64,000 bases of DNA from Clavelina lepadiformis (taxonomy: Eukaryota > Chordata > Ascidiacea > Aplousobranchia > Clavelinidae). The notes below the pieces were generated by a model, which had not been told where the DNA came from, ran no database searches, and was given only the letters and a program-made list of their open reading frames with translations. Shown here in pieces: positions 1-12,610 of this stretch. A program made the translations under genes and the position numbers. How positions within the stretch are numbered: the first letter of the stretch is position 1; each line of letters opens with the position of its first letter. Where the stretch lies: the NCBI RefSeq assembly GCF_947623445.1, contig NC_135244.1:16554860-16618859 (forward strand), written 5' to 3'.

Positions 1-3000
1 TCCGTTTGTACAGAGCGGTACGTATACCTTCGTATGTTGTTGTAAGTGACATTTTGGGCTCCAGGTTTTAGTTGCTTTATCCTGTATTTTCAGTACGCAT
101 TCTACCGCATGGCGGAACTGAAAACAAGATGGCAAAATTGCCTCCGAATTGGCAACTTGTTCCATTTTGTGGTGGTCGTCATCCACTACAACAGTTGTAT
201 TTATTATGCTGCCAGTGTGGCAAATGGATACGGTAAGTGACTCGAGCAAGTGATCACAACGGTCAAAACCGAACAATCGAATTCCAGAAAGATTTATGTA
301 CAAGATTTCTAACATGCATCTTTTCTTTTGAAAGGTGACCTCTTGACAAGCTGGGCGTATCCAAATCCAAGTCTCTTTCCAGAATATCAGTCCTTGACTC
401 GCAGATACACTTTTTCATTTTATTGGTCGATAAGGGAACTTACGTTCATAGGCGGGCGGCCTTTGCCGGAAACGGATTGGCAGTAAGTAACATCACCTGT
501 ATTGGTATCGGTCCGAAAGAATGGTTAGGTTTGAGTCTTGCTCTTTGTTTCTTATATGACTAGACATCGTTGACTGACATTTTTGTTGCATGACATAAGT
601 TTTTTGTTAATTATTTCATTAAGTATAAAACATGGCAACGAACAATACCTAAGCGGACCCATCTGATACCTTTTAACACGCTTAATGCTTGTCGTGGTTT
701 CTACATATTTTGAACTTATTGCATTGCGCGTTGTGTAAAAGTTAACGTTTTAGGCTACGCTCGATGACTATGAAACTTAAATCTTTGCAGATTTGCATAT
801 TCCATCTACCTAAACCTCGTCGGGATCTCATTGTCAGCATTTATTATAGGTAAGCCAACTCCTGCTCCCCGAAATATAGCTTCGATAGTATTTTTCAAGC
901 CAGAATATCTTTTGTGCTTTCGCGCTAACGAGTAGTTTGAAATTGCTTTTTTTCTTAGGTTACGTCACCACATTGCTCATGGGTAAAAATACAGAAAAGT
1001 TTGACTTCGAACACGCGATGGCAACGACGATGCGCTTTTTAAGAAGAAAACAACTTCCCAAAGATTTACGAAACCGAGTCGAACAGTTTTACACCCACGT
1101 ATGGAACAGGTAGGTACAGGCGCTTCTAAGCATTTTTAGCACGTTGTATTTTTATCAGATATTTGCATCTTGAATTGTGTTCTTTTCAAGGTCAGAGTTT
1201 GGTCATCTTGATGAAACTGCTCTTTTACGTCACCTGCCAATATCTGTCAAAGAAGAAATCGCTTACCACTGTAACTATGTCGCTTTGAAACAGGTGCGGA
1301 TCATGATCTAAGTTTTGAAGTATATTCTATATGTAAACTTTTAACTTCAGCTAGAATACTGTATAATATTCCCATAAGAATTATGAAAATAACTGATCAA
1401 ACCGTTTTTTGCATGAAATGTAATTTACTTAAGTTATATAGCAAACTTTTTAAAACATCTCAAGTGAACCTTTAAATCCATTTCCACGAAGTGATTTTGG
1501 TAAATATTTTGAAAAATTATGTTGTCATGTATATGTTCTTGAACAGCTTCCAGCTTTCTCATCTTGCGAATCAAACGTGGTGAGAGATTTGGTGATGAGA
1601 ATGCAGAGGAGGACCTATCTTCCGGGACAGTTTGTGTACAGAAGCGGTGATGCAGGCTCAGAAATGTATATTGTTGGAGAGGGGACCCTCCAGATCGTAA
1701 GGTTAGCTAGTAGTCTGCTCGCTCACGCCACGCTGTACTCTCGCGCACGAAATAAAGGCGCTGCTTCGAACTTCAACCTACAACCTTGTTATTTTCATTG
1801 TACAGAGAACGTGACGGCGAAGTTACTACGGCAAAGAAGGGAGACGTCTTTGGTGAGATGAATATTTTCAACTTGCGCAAATGCCACCGCAGGTCGTGTG
1901 ACGTCGTGTCGTGCGGATATTCTGAACTTTACATGTTGACCTCGAAAAATGTTGATGAAACCCTGCTGAAGTACCCGCGCGTGATGGTGAGCAAAATGAA
2001 TCGTATTTCAGTTGGAAAAATATTGTGATTAGTTTAATCATACGTCGAACAAGGCGCAAGAGACCATTTTTACATATTCCATATGTTTTGCCAGAACATG
2101 GTATTTCAACAAGCCAAGCGACATGACCGAGGAATGAGCCGAAATTCATCGACAACTTATTTCAGCCGACAACAAAACACTTCGTCATTCTACACAAAGT
2201 TAAGCAGCACAGACGGTGTGCAATCCGCTTCCAACGTGCACTTGATGATGAAAGGTGGAACAGCTTCGAAGCAGTTCAGAAAAGACAGCGAGTAAGTCGA
2301 AGCGGTTTGGAATACATCCCCTCAAAGTTGGGAACTTCTTTTAATCTGAAATGACATTTTAATTTTTTTTAATTATACGTTTTTATAAATTTTTATAAAA
2401 GAGTACCAAACCAAGGAGGCTCGCGCTGGACCGGCTTCAATCAACGGGATGACAGCCCAGATAGCGGGATGCCTCCTTCTCCTGCTCGGAGACAAGCTTC
2501 GGAGCATGGTGCTAGAGCATTCTCCTGCGCTCCTCCAAACGATATCGGAATGATTATTCGGCCGGACCTGGCTGAAAAACTCAATACTGTTTATCAGAGA
2601 AATTTGGTTTCTCTTCAAAACTCTATTCACACTCTTTGGGTGAGTATAACAGAAGTTCGTTGTCGTTGCAGTAAAAGTTAAACGCTATGATAATTCTATG
2701 GCAAGAGAGAAAATTGCTTTGTCTCCTTCGGAATTTGATTTAAAATTGACCAATTGACCAAAACCAATTGATACACGTATAAGCTATAAAAAATTCACTT
2801 AATTCACTCAATGTATTTATTAAGCAACATGAGATCTCCATATTGCAGCAGCAAATTGCTGCCGCTGAATCGGAACGCGATAACAGAGCTCGTGAAGTAA
2901 TACAAATGCGACACCAGGCGAGGAAAACAAAAGACAAAGAAACTGTCGGTGGGGCGCGCTACACTAGCGTCGCGGAAGTCCAAATGTCTGCACCAGGAAA

Positions 3001-3340
3001 CAATTCGGAAAGTTCCAACCAACAGAAAGAAGTAACGAAAGAAGCAAAAGATATTTCTTTGAAGAATACATCTACAACTAAACGGGATTCTATAAAAAGC
3101 GACCAGGAAATATCGACGGCTGGAGTTAAGCAAGGCGCGAAGAAAAGTAACGCCAAGATATTGCCAGGAAACAAAGGACAACGCAGACGAACCGTGCTAC
3201 CTTCTAATGCAGAATCGACGGTGAGTTTGAACAGCAATACCAGCGACGCAACGACCTCATCGGCTGTAACCGAGCAGGCGAGAAAAGTAACTCAAGCAAC
3301 CCCACTCGATGTCTACGGATCGTTGACGTCTGTAAAATAA
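1..3340 (+). CDS. Cyclic-nucleotide-gated channel, beta-like subunit (5' truncated)
   Basis: Exons inferred from frame-consistent GT..AG joins: 1-17, 94-232, 335-482, 791-849, 959-1109, 1191-1293, 1547-1701, 1806-1986, 2095-2291, 2402-2639 and 2849-3340 (stop), about 626 residues. The product starts at the S4/S5 region. S5 contains IHYNSCIYYA. The pore reads YWSIRELTFIGGRPLPETD, S6 is near 800-970, then come a C-linker (RRKQLPKDLRNRVEQFY) and a cyclic-nucleotide-binding domain with GSEMYIVGEGTLQI, FGEMNIF and HRRSCDVV. The filter has IGG, as in CNGB subunits, instead of the alpha-type IGE, so it is probably a modulatory cation-channel subunit of the plasma membrane opened by cGMP or cAMP. The cAMP-pocket Arg is kept, with Cys after Arg-Ser where Ala is usual. 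The donor after 1701 (GTTAGC) is weak but the only one that keeps frame. The last exon is a polar, Ser/Thr/Lys-rich tail beginning with a short coiled coil. The 5' exons lie outside the window. Confidence 0.87.
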
Positions 3341-6300
3341 CAATGTATGCGCCTGTCCAGAATTTTGAGGCATTTTGGTGAACGTGCAGCGGTTAAAGCA
3401 GAGTTGCATGATCACTGCAGTGACGCTTACGCGTTACATAAGGTCCACAGCACAGTCGTGCCGTGAATTGACTTTAACAAACAGTTTAAAAGACTGCCCT
3501 TTCGCGACATTAGTTTTCACCACGTAACGTAGGCCTACTCCGCTACTATCTTTCCTGCAAATTACAGTGACAAAGATTGTTTCAAGGCTCTTGTGTTTCT
3601 CATCAATCTTGTTGTACCATTTTATTTTCTATGTAATTGAATAGAATTGGCACAAAACTGCTTTTTAATTATCATTTAGATCCTGGCAGACTTAGGCTGT
3701 TGCTGTAAAGAAAGTTACTTGAAACGTCCGCCAGACATACCATTAACAGGTTTCAAACGGAATGTGTCTTTCTATCATTTTTGGTCGGATTAGCTCATCG
3801 TAAGCCGGCAACATCGTGTTCGTTTATCTGACACTCACTGCCTATAAGTCCTTTTTCTCAGAATCAGCATGTAGCTGGCCTGAAGGCATTTGTCACGTAA
3901 CGTTAGGTATATGCATTGCATGCCGTATTTTTTCTTTTTTTCAAGCGTCGTCCGATAGCTTGGGGCGCAGCGGTAAAGTTATTTCAACTTTTGCTTTAAC
4001 TATAATGTTTAGTGTTAGTATATTGCGTTAGCAATCCCAGGTGAATTTTTTAAAAGACTGGATTTTGCGGTTGTCAACTGTTTCATTTTTATTTTATCTA
4101 AGAAGTTATGTATAAACGAGACTGATACGCTAAGGCACGTTTTACGTAAATAGGTATATCTGGCAAAAAATCAGTCCATGACTTTATCACGATATAACGA
4201 GTCATTCGCCACTTTATTCAGCAGTGTTGTCATGTGGTAGTGCTTAATGTTTAATGTTTAATGTTTAAAGGGTCCACTCAGTTCCCATTCTGAACTACTG
4301 TAGCGTATTCCGCTTGTATTGTATTTTATAAGTATTACCCTTTTGTGTTGTGCTTCGTTTTTACCAGCCGTTGTTAATTTCTTGACGAAACAAGGTCATC
4401 AAGAGTCGCTTATTTACCTGTTTTAAAAGTATGCTTTAGTTAAGTAGTTTTTGTAGGCAAGTGTGTCAATTACGCAGAAAGTGATAGTATTTTCAGGTTT
4501 TAAGGCGAAGTATATACCTTATCGGAATTACTCTCAGATATACTTCAGACTTAAAGTAAAGAGCGCAGGCAAGCCTACTTAATATAGCCTTAAGATTACA
4601 TAGAGAATGTGGGTGTAGTAGGTCATTTATAGCCTATTAACTATTGCGCAAATATCCCAATCGACGTTACATGTCAATGAAATACTTGCATGATGTATAG
4701 CGCTGTCGTTATAAGTCAGACAATGAGCTTTACTGAATTGGTGATGGTGTCTCTCATTTCTAGTTACAATTACCAAGTACGTTTACTTTTACGACAGAGG
4801 AGCTCACGGTTTCCAATGGGTTATAGCACAAAAGTTTAACTGCGCTATTGCCACAGCAAGCGATGGATTGTCTTGACCGTGACAAAGTTTCCCGTATAGG
4901 GTCAGGTATCAGTTTTGCGGAGATTATAGCTGCATGCTTCGTTGCACCTTCCGTTAGTTGTTTGTAGCTAAAAATAAATTGCCCTAAATAACTACAGATC
5001 TTACCGTCTTCGTGCTTCTATTTGCCGCGCAGGACGGAACGTGGAAAATTTTCATTGCAAGCTTTGTCGTACAGAAACTCTTGACGAGTCAAATGCAAGC
5101 AAACATTACAGCTTGTATGGACTTTTGGAACCGTTGTTTATTCACTAGATACTTCAGAAAAAGCGTTTGTGATGAAAAGAATGTATCATACTGACTTAGA
5201 GCGGTCTCACGCAAAGAAGTAGTAAGAGTGGGTATAGTTATTCGTGATCAATGGTGAAAGAAGAGTACTAATTATACCCCTTGCAGTGACAGGTAAAGAA
5301 AGTGCATCAACTGCTGGTTGTAGCGTTAAGGGTTTGGTTTAGTGATTTTCACGCTTCCATGTTTAATATTCCAATATTAGATGTTGTGCTCTCTTATGTG
5401 CATTAGGTCTAGGTTTTCATTTCGATTTTGGCGATCGACGTCTGAATCGATTTCGGTTTAGTGTTTGTCATTATTTTCATACAGATATAGTGAATGTTTT
5501 TCAACTGCGTTTTCCAGTAAGCATTTCAAATAACGTCTGAACCTTGGAAATAAACCTAATTGAACTCATTTTTAGCAGGTACTAAACTATACATCAGAGC
5601 GTTGCAAGTTCATTTGTGATTGGTTCAAAGTTCGCGAACAGATTTTACGCAAAAATTAAGGTTACTACAACCAAAAGTCACGTAGGCTTATTACGAAATT
5701 TCCAAGTGCAAACACATCTATTTGTTTAATACAAGGTAATTGGGGTGACGTCACGGTGACGTGTACCGTAGATGATGTAACAGATCGGATTAATATTTAA
5801 TTTTTCAGGGGGAGGGGGAATTGTATCGGTTTTGCTAACGCAAATAGCGCCAACTGGTCGTCGGCCTTTTTTCGATCGGTTTACCGTTTCAATGGTCGTA
5901 TAGATTTAGCATGGCTCCTTAACACCTGCATGGATGACTTTCAACTAGCTAATATTGTCACGTTCACCATCAGGTGATCCTTGATTGATTGCTTGCTGGT
6001 GGCTGGTGCTGAAAAATTAAACAATTGAATTAAAGAACAAAGTACAGTAATTGTGTGTACATATGCATATCCATTTATGAAGCTTACTGGCTTTACTGTC
6101 TTGTCTGATATCGCAAAAAAAAAAAGTCATTTTGAAAAAATGTTTGCTAATAGTCTTAGTCTCAGTCTTAGTCCAAGGACTTCGGGCTTTTTGAAAAAAC
6201 TCATGATATGATTTCAAGGAATTCCAAAACGGCAAGAATCTATAACCAATAGCACTTTGATAAAAGTTAATAAAATTAACGTATAAGTTGCGTTTAGAAT

Positions 6301-8381
6301 ATAAAGTATACATTATTACGCAAATTGTAGCCTACTTAACTTTCTTTCACTTGCCGAATGACAATAAAGTGCGGAAAGCAACGCAATAAAACTGTATATC
6401 TAATAATACATTGGTCAGAAATATGAGTGACGGATTTATCACATTTCTTTGCATTTCAATCGTTCGTGACGTCACTATTACGTGATTGGACTATAGGGAA
6501 CTGTTTACACAAGAAACAAAATTACCTTCAATAAAAAAAACCTTTTTACCTTGTTTCGTTCTTGTTTTTTCTGACGCAATCAGCAACCGTTAGAAGGCAC
6601 GTTTGCATATGTATTTTGTGACTAAGTTTATACAGATCATTTCGTTTGCTTACAATATTTATGAGTGTCATTGCTATTTTGAAAAGTATCTTTGTAAATT
6701 CTTGCTCCTTGCTTTCTTTACCGTTACATGGACCTCTTGTTCAGCTGAAAGCTGCTGATAAAAATTGCCACGGCATGCCGTCAGATGTAAACTCATACCG
6801 CGTGCAAAGTTACAATTTTGTAACTCTGTTTTACAGTACTTACAACGTCACACTTCGTTTCATTACAAATTTTACTTTGTTGACATTTCCTGCCCAAAGG
6901 CCTGGCTTGGTGGGAGCTAAGTGGGAGGTTTCTGATTGTCCTGAAACTAATTCCTAGTTGCCAGTGATTTGTTGTAAAAAGCAAATAGTGAGCTTGTGGC
7001 GATATCAAGTGTCTGTCGATGTCATAATGTCGTAATCGATGACGTCCTGTAACTATAACGATCGGCTTTCGTTGTTAAAAGGAAGAAGGCGCGATGCTTG
7101 TGCAAACACTAGCTTTTTTCCATGTGCGGTGGACGAAAGGGGCATTTAGCTACAGTTTTCGTACGGAAAGGCGAGGACTGCAGTTTTACCGCTTTGGAAT
7201 CTTTCGTGCTCAAAAACTTGGAAGTGTTAGTACTTAGTAGGGTTTCAAAATTATATGAAGGACGCCGATTGAAATGCACTTAAGAAGGACAATGTTATTG
7301 ACCAAACAGCCTATAGCATACAGTTAACGTTACAGCGCTAAGATAGTCGGTAGCCTATAATAGCTGTTAACGTCGAATTGTCAGTATGGTCTAACTTGAT
7401 TTAGTTAATCTTCATTGCTCTGTCTTGCGTACTAGTAGTTTATTGTATGTGGTGACACGTTGCCACTTTGTTTCGTTTGAGCGGGAAAAGACATTAACCA
7501 GTTGATAGAGAGTTTGTATCCTAGCACAATAGTTGTGCTGCAGGCTTGGTTTTTGGCTTTAGTTTAAGGTTCAACGATCCAGTATTCTAGTAGTACGTAT
7601 GAGGAACCAATTACAGTGCATCGATCGCAAATGATTTACCAATGTCCTGTGTGTAATATTTTAAACATTGACCGTTGTCAGTGTCATAAAACAATCGTGT
7701 TGACCATGAAGGCGATGGTAAACAAGGTACCAGTAAAATTGTCATAGTCGACAGCAAGGCTTGTAGTAGTGTAACCATTATACCATCAGCTGGCATTGTA
7801 ACTGATGCTAAGTTAAGCCTATCTGAGGTTGGGGCTCGGAGTGATTAATCTTTGCTTCTAATTACAGCAACCGAATGGCCTTTGTTGTTGTGTTTTATAT
7901 ACTTACACTTGTGTATGGTTTTTTTGGCAATGCTAGTTGTTACCAGCAATTATTACCTTAATTAATTTTTGAGAATAATTAAGCTGTTTTGGCTAATAAT
8001 AACTGACTTGATTTTTTCGTCCCCCCCGCGCTTTTGACGAAAAACAAAATGATTGATTGATTGACATAAGCACTGCTGATATTAACTGCCGCGTATAATG
8101 AAATCTTTTTGAAAATACGATCAGGAAGGTTGCAGCATTAGTTAGCGATACATCAGGGTTAACCATGTCGTTAGCAAGTGTACGTAATTTCCTGTTTGGA
8201 CAGGCTCGGCTTTTATAACCATTGTGTGACTTACTGATGTTATGCAGAAGCAGTACTGTACATGACTTACGTCACTTACCCTGTCTATTTTTAGGCGCGC
8301 TAAAAAGGTTGCAAAAGTTTTATATCTGTAGCTTTTGACAACCTTTCTTGACTTAATACTTAATTTAGGGTACAAGTTGTG
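3341..8381. other. Intergenic region, no supported gene
   Basis: About 5 kb between the channel gene and the coiled-coil gene. Open frames are short (at most about 100 codons) and none shows a recognisable domain or splice-consistent neighbour. It should hold the channel's 3' UTR; AATAAA motifs exist (for example 4973-4978) but none can be assigned. Near 5747 there is a TGACGTCA palindrome next to a second TGACGT, possible CRE-like sites. An inverted copy of a dispersed repeat lies at about 7920-8065. Confidence 0.6.
7920..8065 (-). repeat. Dispersed repeat family 1, inverted copy
   Basis: The reverse complement resembles 16640-16915 and 22775-23035: ATCAATCATTTT, then a run like AAAAGCG, an ACGAAAA..TCAAG..CAGT block and an interrupted GCTGGTAACAACTAGCA block. 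Three diverged copies in one window indicate an old interspersed repeat, probably a non-autonomous transposon. No ends or target duplication were found. Confidence 0.55.
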
Positions 8382-10638
8382 ATGACTGACTGTTTGCAAG
8401 AACGTTTGCAGGACCTTCGGGGTTATGAAGAATGTGACGATCTAAGACACGCACTTAAAGGTAAATGCTTTGCACTTATTGCGCATGACAGCTAAAAAGT
8501 AATAACCTGCACTTGAACTTACACACAGCAGTATAGACCTTCGTTTTTAAGTACTAAACGTTAGAATATATACTTCTTAATTACGGTAGTCCTACTGTGT
8601 TATCGCTGTTGTTGTTGTTTCCTAACCTTGCTTTTTGTGTGTTATTAACACAGCCTAGATGTACAAATATTACATCAATATGTCAATATAATGGTTAGCT
8701 TTAACGTTCTATTTTAATTCTCAATTACTTGTTTTCAGTACTTGAAACCAGTAAGGGTTTCTTGGATCATGCGTTTTCCAAATGGCAAGAAAGATACAAA
8801 GACGTAATTGACCCTGAGGAGCTCGACGATTCAGTCATGAAATCAACTTCGTCAAGTGACACTGAAGAAGATAAAACTGTTAGTGACGACAGCCTGTCGT
8901 TCACAAGCTTTGATAATGACAGTGCCTTTGAACCTTGCGAAAACGTCCTTCGCCGCCGAAAGTCGAGCCGCATTTCGCCGAAAAACGGCCAAAGTTATCC
9001 AGACAAGGAATACAACAAGGGATGGCGTAAGGAAATGCATTTCACCGATCAGTTTATTTCAGAACATGAAGACGAGTACTTTGAAGTAACTCCTTCAAAG
9101 AACGACGACAAAGAAATTGATGATTTCACATCGTAAGTTTAACATCACATAAAGTGTCTAACAGATGTGTCACGATAAGCGTTGACACGGTTACGTAATT
9201 ATAAGATTTTCGACATCATATTATGTGTGCTACATCGAAGATCAATCAATTAATTCACATAATATACGGTATTCAATAAAAAACTAACTTCTAAATATCA
9301 TTGTCTCAGACATTTGACAATTTCCTGCCACGTTTTTCGCCATTTTATGTTTTCCAAAGATCTTGGTGTTCTTTGCTGAAAAACCTGGAGGAATCAAAAC
9401 GACAAACAGAAGCCAAATGCGATCTGATGCAAGACACGATCAGTGACGTAAGCAAGGCAGTCGACGAAAGTCGCATATTACGCGAGAGAATTGGAATGAC
9501 TCACAGATCTCTTACTTTGCTCGAAATGCGGCAAGAAAAGATGATGCGGGAAGCATTGTACGAAAACGGTAAGATGTGACCATATACTAAATCACTTAGC
9601 GTTGCTGAATGCCAAGAATGATTGAAGCCGGGACTAAATGCATTTATCCAATGCACCTTGCCGTTGTTGAAGGAAACGTGCGCTGCAACAACTAAAACAT
9701 ATTGAATCGTGATTTTTGTTGTTGGTAACGTTAATTTCGAGACCTGAGGTGCGCAGTTAGATGTCCACTTTAATTTCACCGTCACTATTTTCCTCAACTC
9801 AAGTGGCATGTAGGCGAATCTTTGTCATAGACATTTTGTTATCTTTTTGGATTTATCATTGGTATCACCACATGTTAAACTTAAAACAAACGTTTGTTTC
9901 CTACTTTTTACAGTCTCGGCAAACTGCTTTATTCGACGCCTTCAGGAAGAGGTAATACAGCTTCGAATCCGCGAAACGCAGCACCAGAGCGACATCCAGC
10001 GTCTGGTAGCTGAAAATTCTCGCTTGAAATTAAAACTGATGGAAGCAAAGAGCCGGTTTTCAGGTGTAACGAGACTGACCAATGACGATCTTGGCCTCTC
10101 TACAGCAGCCGAGAAAGTGCCTTCCAAGTATAAATCCCAAAAATCGTCACCGGGTCTAAGCGATATCGACGTTCTGCAGAAACCGGTTTGCACCGGTGCA
10201 GTCCACCGCGGCTCGTTGACGATGTTCAAAGACGAAATTCGAGTGTACCGCTCTCCTCCTAGCGAGGCGAGTAGCAGCATTCAGCCAGAAAGCCCTGTCC
10301 CACAGAGCACGGTCTGTCCGCTGTGCAATCGGCAAATCAACGACGATATTCTTTACGATTTCGATGACGAACCAGCGACGCGTACGGTTGGGACCTCAAC
10401 TGCAGACCTTGAGAACCAGATTTCCTTGCGGAGAACTATTAGCATTTTTGGCTTAACCCTGCCCATACCGCTTTTCGTTGCTTGCTTCTTGAGAGCCATA
10501 GAGGATAGCATGCTGTTGATCGGTCGTTTCTGCTTTGCTGAGCTTCCAATTGACCCGACTTTCCCGGAGCTCCAAGGAGAATTTATGAAGGCTTTGCGAC
10601 AGGTTCACGAAAGAGTTAAAGAAAAGTTGCAACGTTGA
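8382..10638 (+). CDS. Unrecognised coiled-coil protein, four exons
   Basis: Exons 8382-8460, 8739-9132, 9360-9568 and 9914-10638 join in frame with GT..AG introns and give 468 residues. Residues 1-60 are helical (ERLQDLRGYEECDDLRHALK). Residues 70-155 are acidic, Ser-rich and then basic (SSSDTEEDK, RRRKSSRIS), like a phosphorylated linker. Residues about 160-280 form a coiled coil across the exon 3/4 junction (RRLQEEVIQLRIRETQHQSD). Near residue 360 is CPLCNRQ, a CxxC pair without a visible partner. The C-terminus has a hydrophobic stretch (ISIFGLTLPIPLFVACFL) followed by a helix. The stretch could be a membrane segment or a buried helix. AATAAA at 10897 suits the 3' end. A TTTAG just before the first exon (8368) could be a cis- or trans-splice acceptor, so further 5' exons are possible. 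I do not recognise the family. Confidence 0.72.
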
Positions 10639-10896
10639 ACATCTGGAAATGGATAAGTTAAATAGAGTGACTTTGTATTTATTTGCTGAAATATTATGGA
10701 GTTTTAGCAGTTTGTCGGTTACGTTTTTTGGTAATTCTTTTTAGAAAAAGGCACGATTATTTATATGCATTTTTGTTTTTTCTTGGTTGAACGCCAATAA
10801 TTTTCTGTTTGTGCGAGGTTCACTGTGCGATTTTTCTGATAGTTCAACATTTTGTGCAATTTGTCGTCAAACGACATGACTTTGCAATGGTGACTG

Positions 10897-10902
10897 AATA
10901 AA
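10897..10902 (+). terminator. Probable poly(A) signal of the coiled-coil gene
   Basis: AATAAA lies 259 bases after the stop codon at 10638, on the gene's strand. It is the first canonical signal seen after the stop. Confidence 0.55.
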
Positions 10903-11336
10903 ATATGACCAAAATAACTGTACTTATGCTGTTACATCCAATGACAATCAATATAGTACCATCGTTCACCAGTATTTAAGTTACTCTTAACTGAAACAGC
11001 GACGTCACAAACTGAAAGAGCAATTAATATTTCTAATAAATAGGACCTTGACCACTAAAAAATGCCGACTATTTTTTTACTACTTCTCAATCGTGATAAT
11101 GAAAAGACAGGTATATCGACTGAGCTATCCCTGTAAATGTAATGCTACCAACGTGCCACCCGTTTAAGCACGACGGAGTTCATACGGAAAATTTCTTAGT
11201 AGTGCCATTGATTTCTCGAATAATTGTGCTGAATCTATTTTTTGCAACCACTTTCACTCTGCGCGCAAGATTGATAATGATAGCTTACTTGAAAGAAAAC
11301 AAAAAATGGTCGAAATTTATCATGGGTAGGCTAGAC

Positions 11337-11533
11337 CAGGGATGTCCAACCTGCGGCCCGCCTGAGATTTTTGAGCGGCCCGCTAGTCATTTTCACTCCG
11401 AATACTTTGATGACTGGTATTGTTAAAGTAGTTAATTTCATCAATTTTTCTTGAAAATTAATAGGTTCTGCGGCCCATTGAATTATTTCAAGTGACAATG
11501 CGGCCCACTGTAATAAAAGGTTGGACATCCCTG
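11337..11533. mobile_element. hAT-type MITE, 197 bp
   Basis: The ends are inverted: CAGGGATGTCCAACCT at the left, and the right end read in reverse complement is CAGGGATGTCCAACCT. The element is flanked by a perfect 8-bp duplication ggctagac (11329-11336 and 11534-11541). CAGGG..CCAAC ends plus 8-bp duplications are typical of hAT elements. It is too short to code for a transposase. Confidence 0.92.
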
Positions 11534-11629
11534 GGCTAGACAATTGTACTTTTTAGAAAACCTGCGCTATGAGATGTATGAGCAGAAAATATTTTTATTA
11601 GTTGAACGCACATATTGATCCAGCCTAAA

Positions 11630-12058
11630 TTACTGAAAAAAGTTTCTGCAAGGAATCGATGCTGTTTCTTGGATCGTGGACCGACAACCGCAGCTTATTC
11701 CATCCCAAATTGCTGCACAAGTGAGAATGTTTTGCCAAAAAATCGGAGCATTAGTTGCGATAAGTACGCCAATCACGGGTTGTGGACTTGATGCACAATG
11801 CCCATCAATATTATCGTAGTACTGGCTTCTAGTAATACCAGTTGTTGCAAAACCGAATAACTTGTGCAACATATACATATTATTGTCGGATCCCAAGTGA
11901 CGCGTCGTATCTAAAAGGTGCAGGTGATTATTGTAAGAGTAGGAGGTAATTCCATTAAACACACCTTTAATTAAAGATTCTGTAACTACCATAGCCGCCA
12001 CGCATGCTAAATTGTCGTGGGTAAACTGCAACTTGTTCAAGAAGAGTTTCGCAGCCAC
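11630..12058 (-). CDS. Unclassified open frame of 142 codons
   Basis: An uninterrupted minus-strand frame with balanced composition, for example LHLLDTTRHLGSDNNMYMLH and TTGITRSQYYDNIDGH. I do not recognise a family. It lies about 550 bp beyond the SNRPG stop on the same strand. A fragment of a transposon-derived or retroposed gene is as likely as a live gene, and chance is possible. Confidence 0.25.
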   Translation of the reverse strand: MAAKLFLNKLQFTHDNLACVAAMVVTESLIKGVFNGITSYSYNNHLHLLDTTRHLGSDNNMYMLHKLFGFATTGITRSQYYDNIDGHCASSPQPVIGVLIATNAPIFWQNILTCAAIWDGISCGCRSTIQETASIPCRNFFQ

Positions 12059-12610
12059 AATCCACTGCTACACACTTCAACACAATAGCCTGCTATCCAT
12101 AAAATGAAAATATACATTGCATGGTTCCCTTGGAATTGTCCGGTTACAAACATGAAAGATTACGTTTATAGTATATCATAGTAACTCATTTTGATAACAA
12201 AGCAAAAGTCAGCCTTATATAACAATTAGAACTGCACTAAAAATGGGTTACTGCAAAGTAAATAACGCCCATAGGTGCAATACTGTAGTCACTGTACTGT
12301 GTGATAGTATATTATTGTTTACCTGTTACAACAACTGAGCCTGCTTATCATGACTTGAAAAACTTTTTTATAAGTCATAAAAACTCCCTACCAATTTTAC
12401 AAGCTACAATTTTAAAACAAGGTTCTCCTATTTGTATTGTACAAATCTTGCTGTGAGGTCTACACAAAACTGAATCATATACAAAACATAAAAAAACAGT
12501 AAAAATTCATTTCAAACGTGATGTTTGAAAAAATCAATGATCAATAGTGTTCTGAAATTGTATGATTGGCTGTACAACAAAACCTTCCGGCTTCTGTAGT
12601 GAGAAATGGT

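Noticed and set aside
2804..3237. Minus-strand frames of 92-125 codons opposite the last CNG-channel exon
   Set aside because: They overlap a spliced, in-frame coding exon on the plus strand and have no recognisable features.
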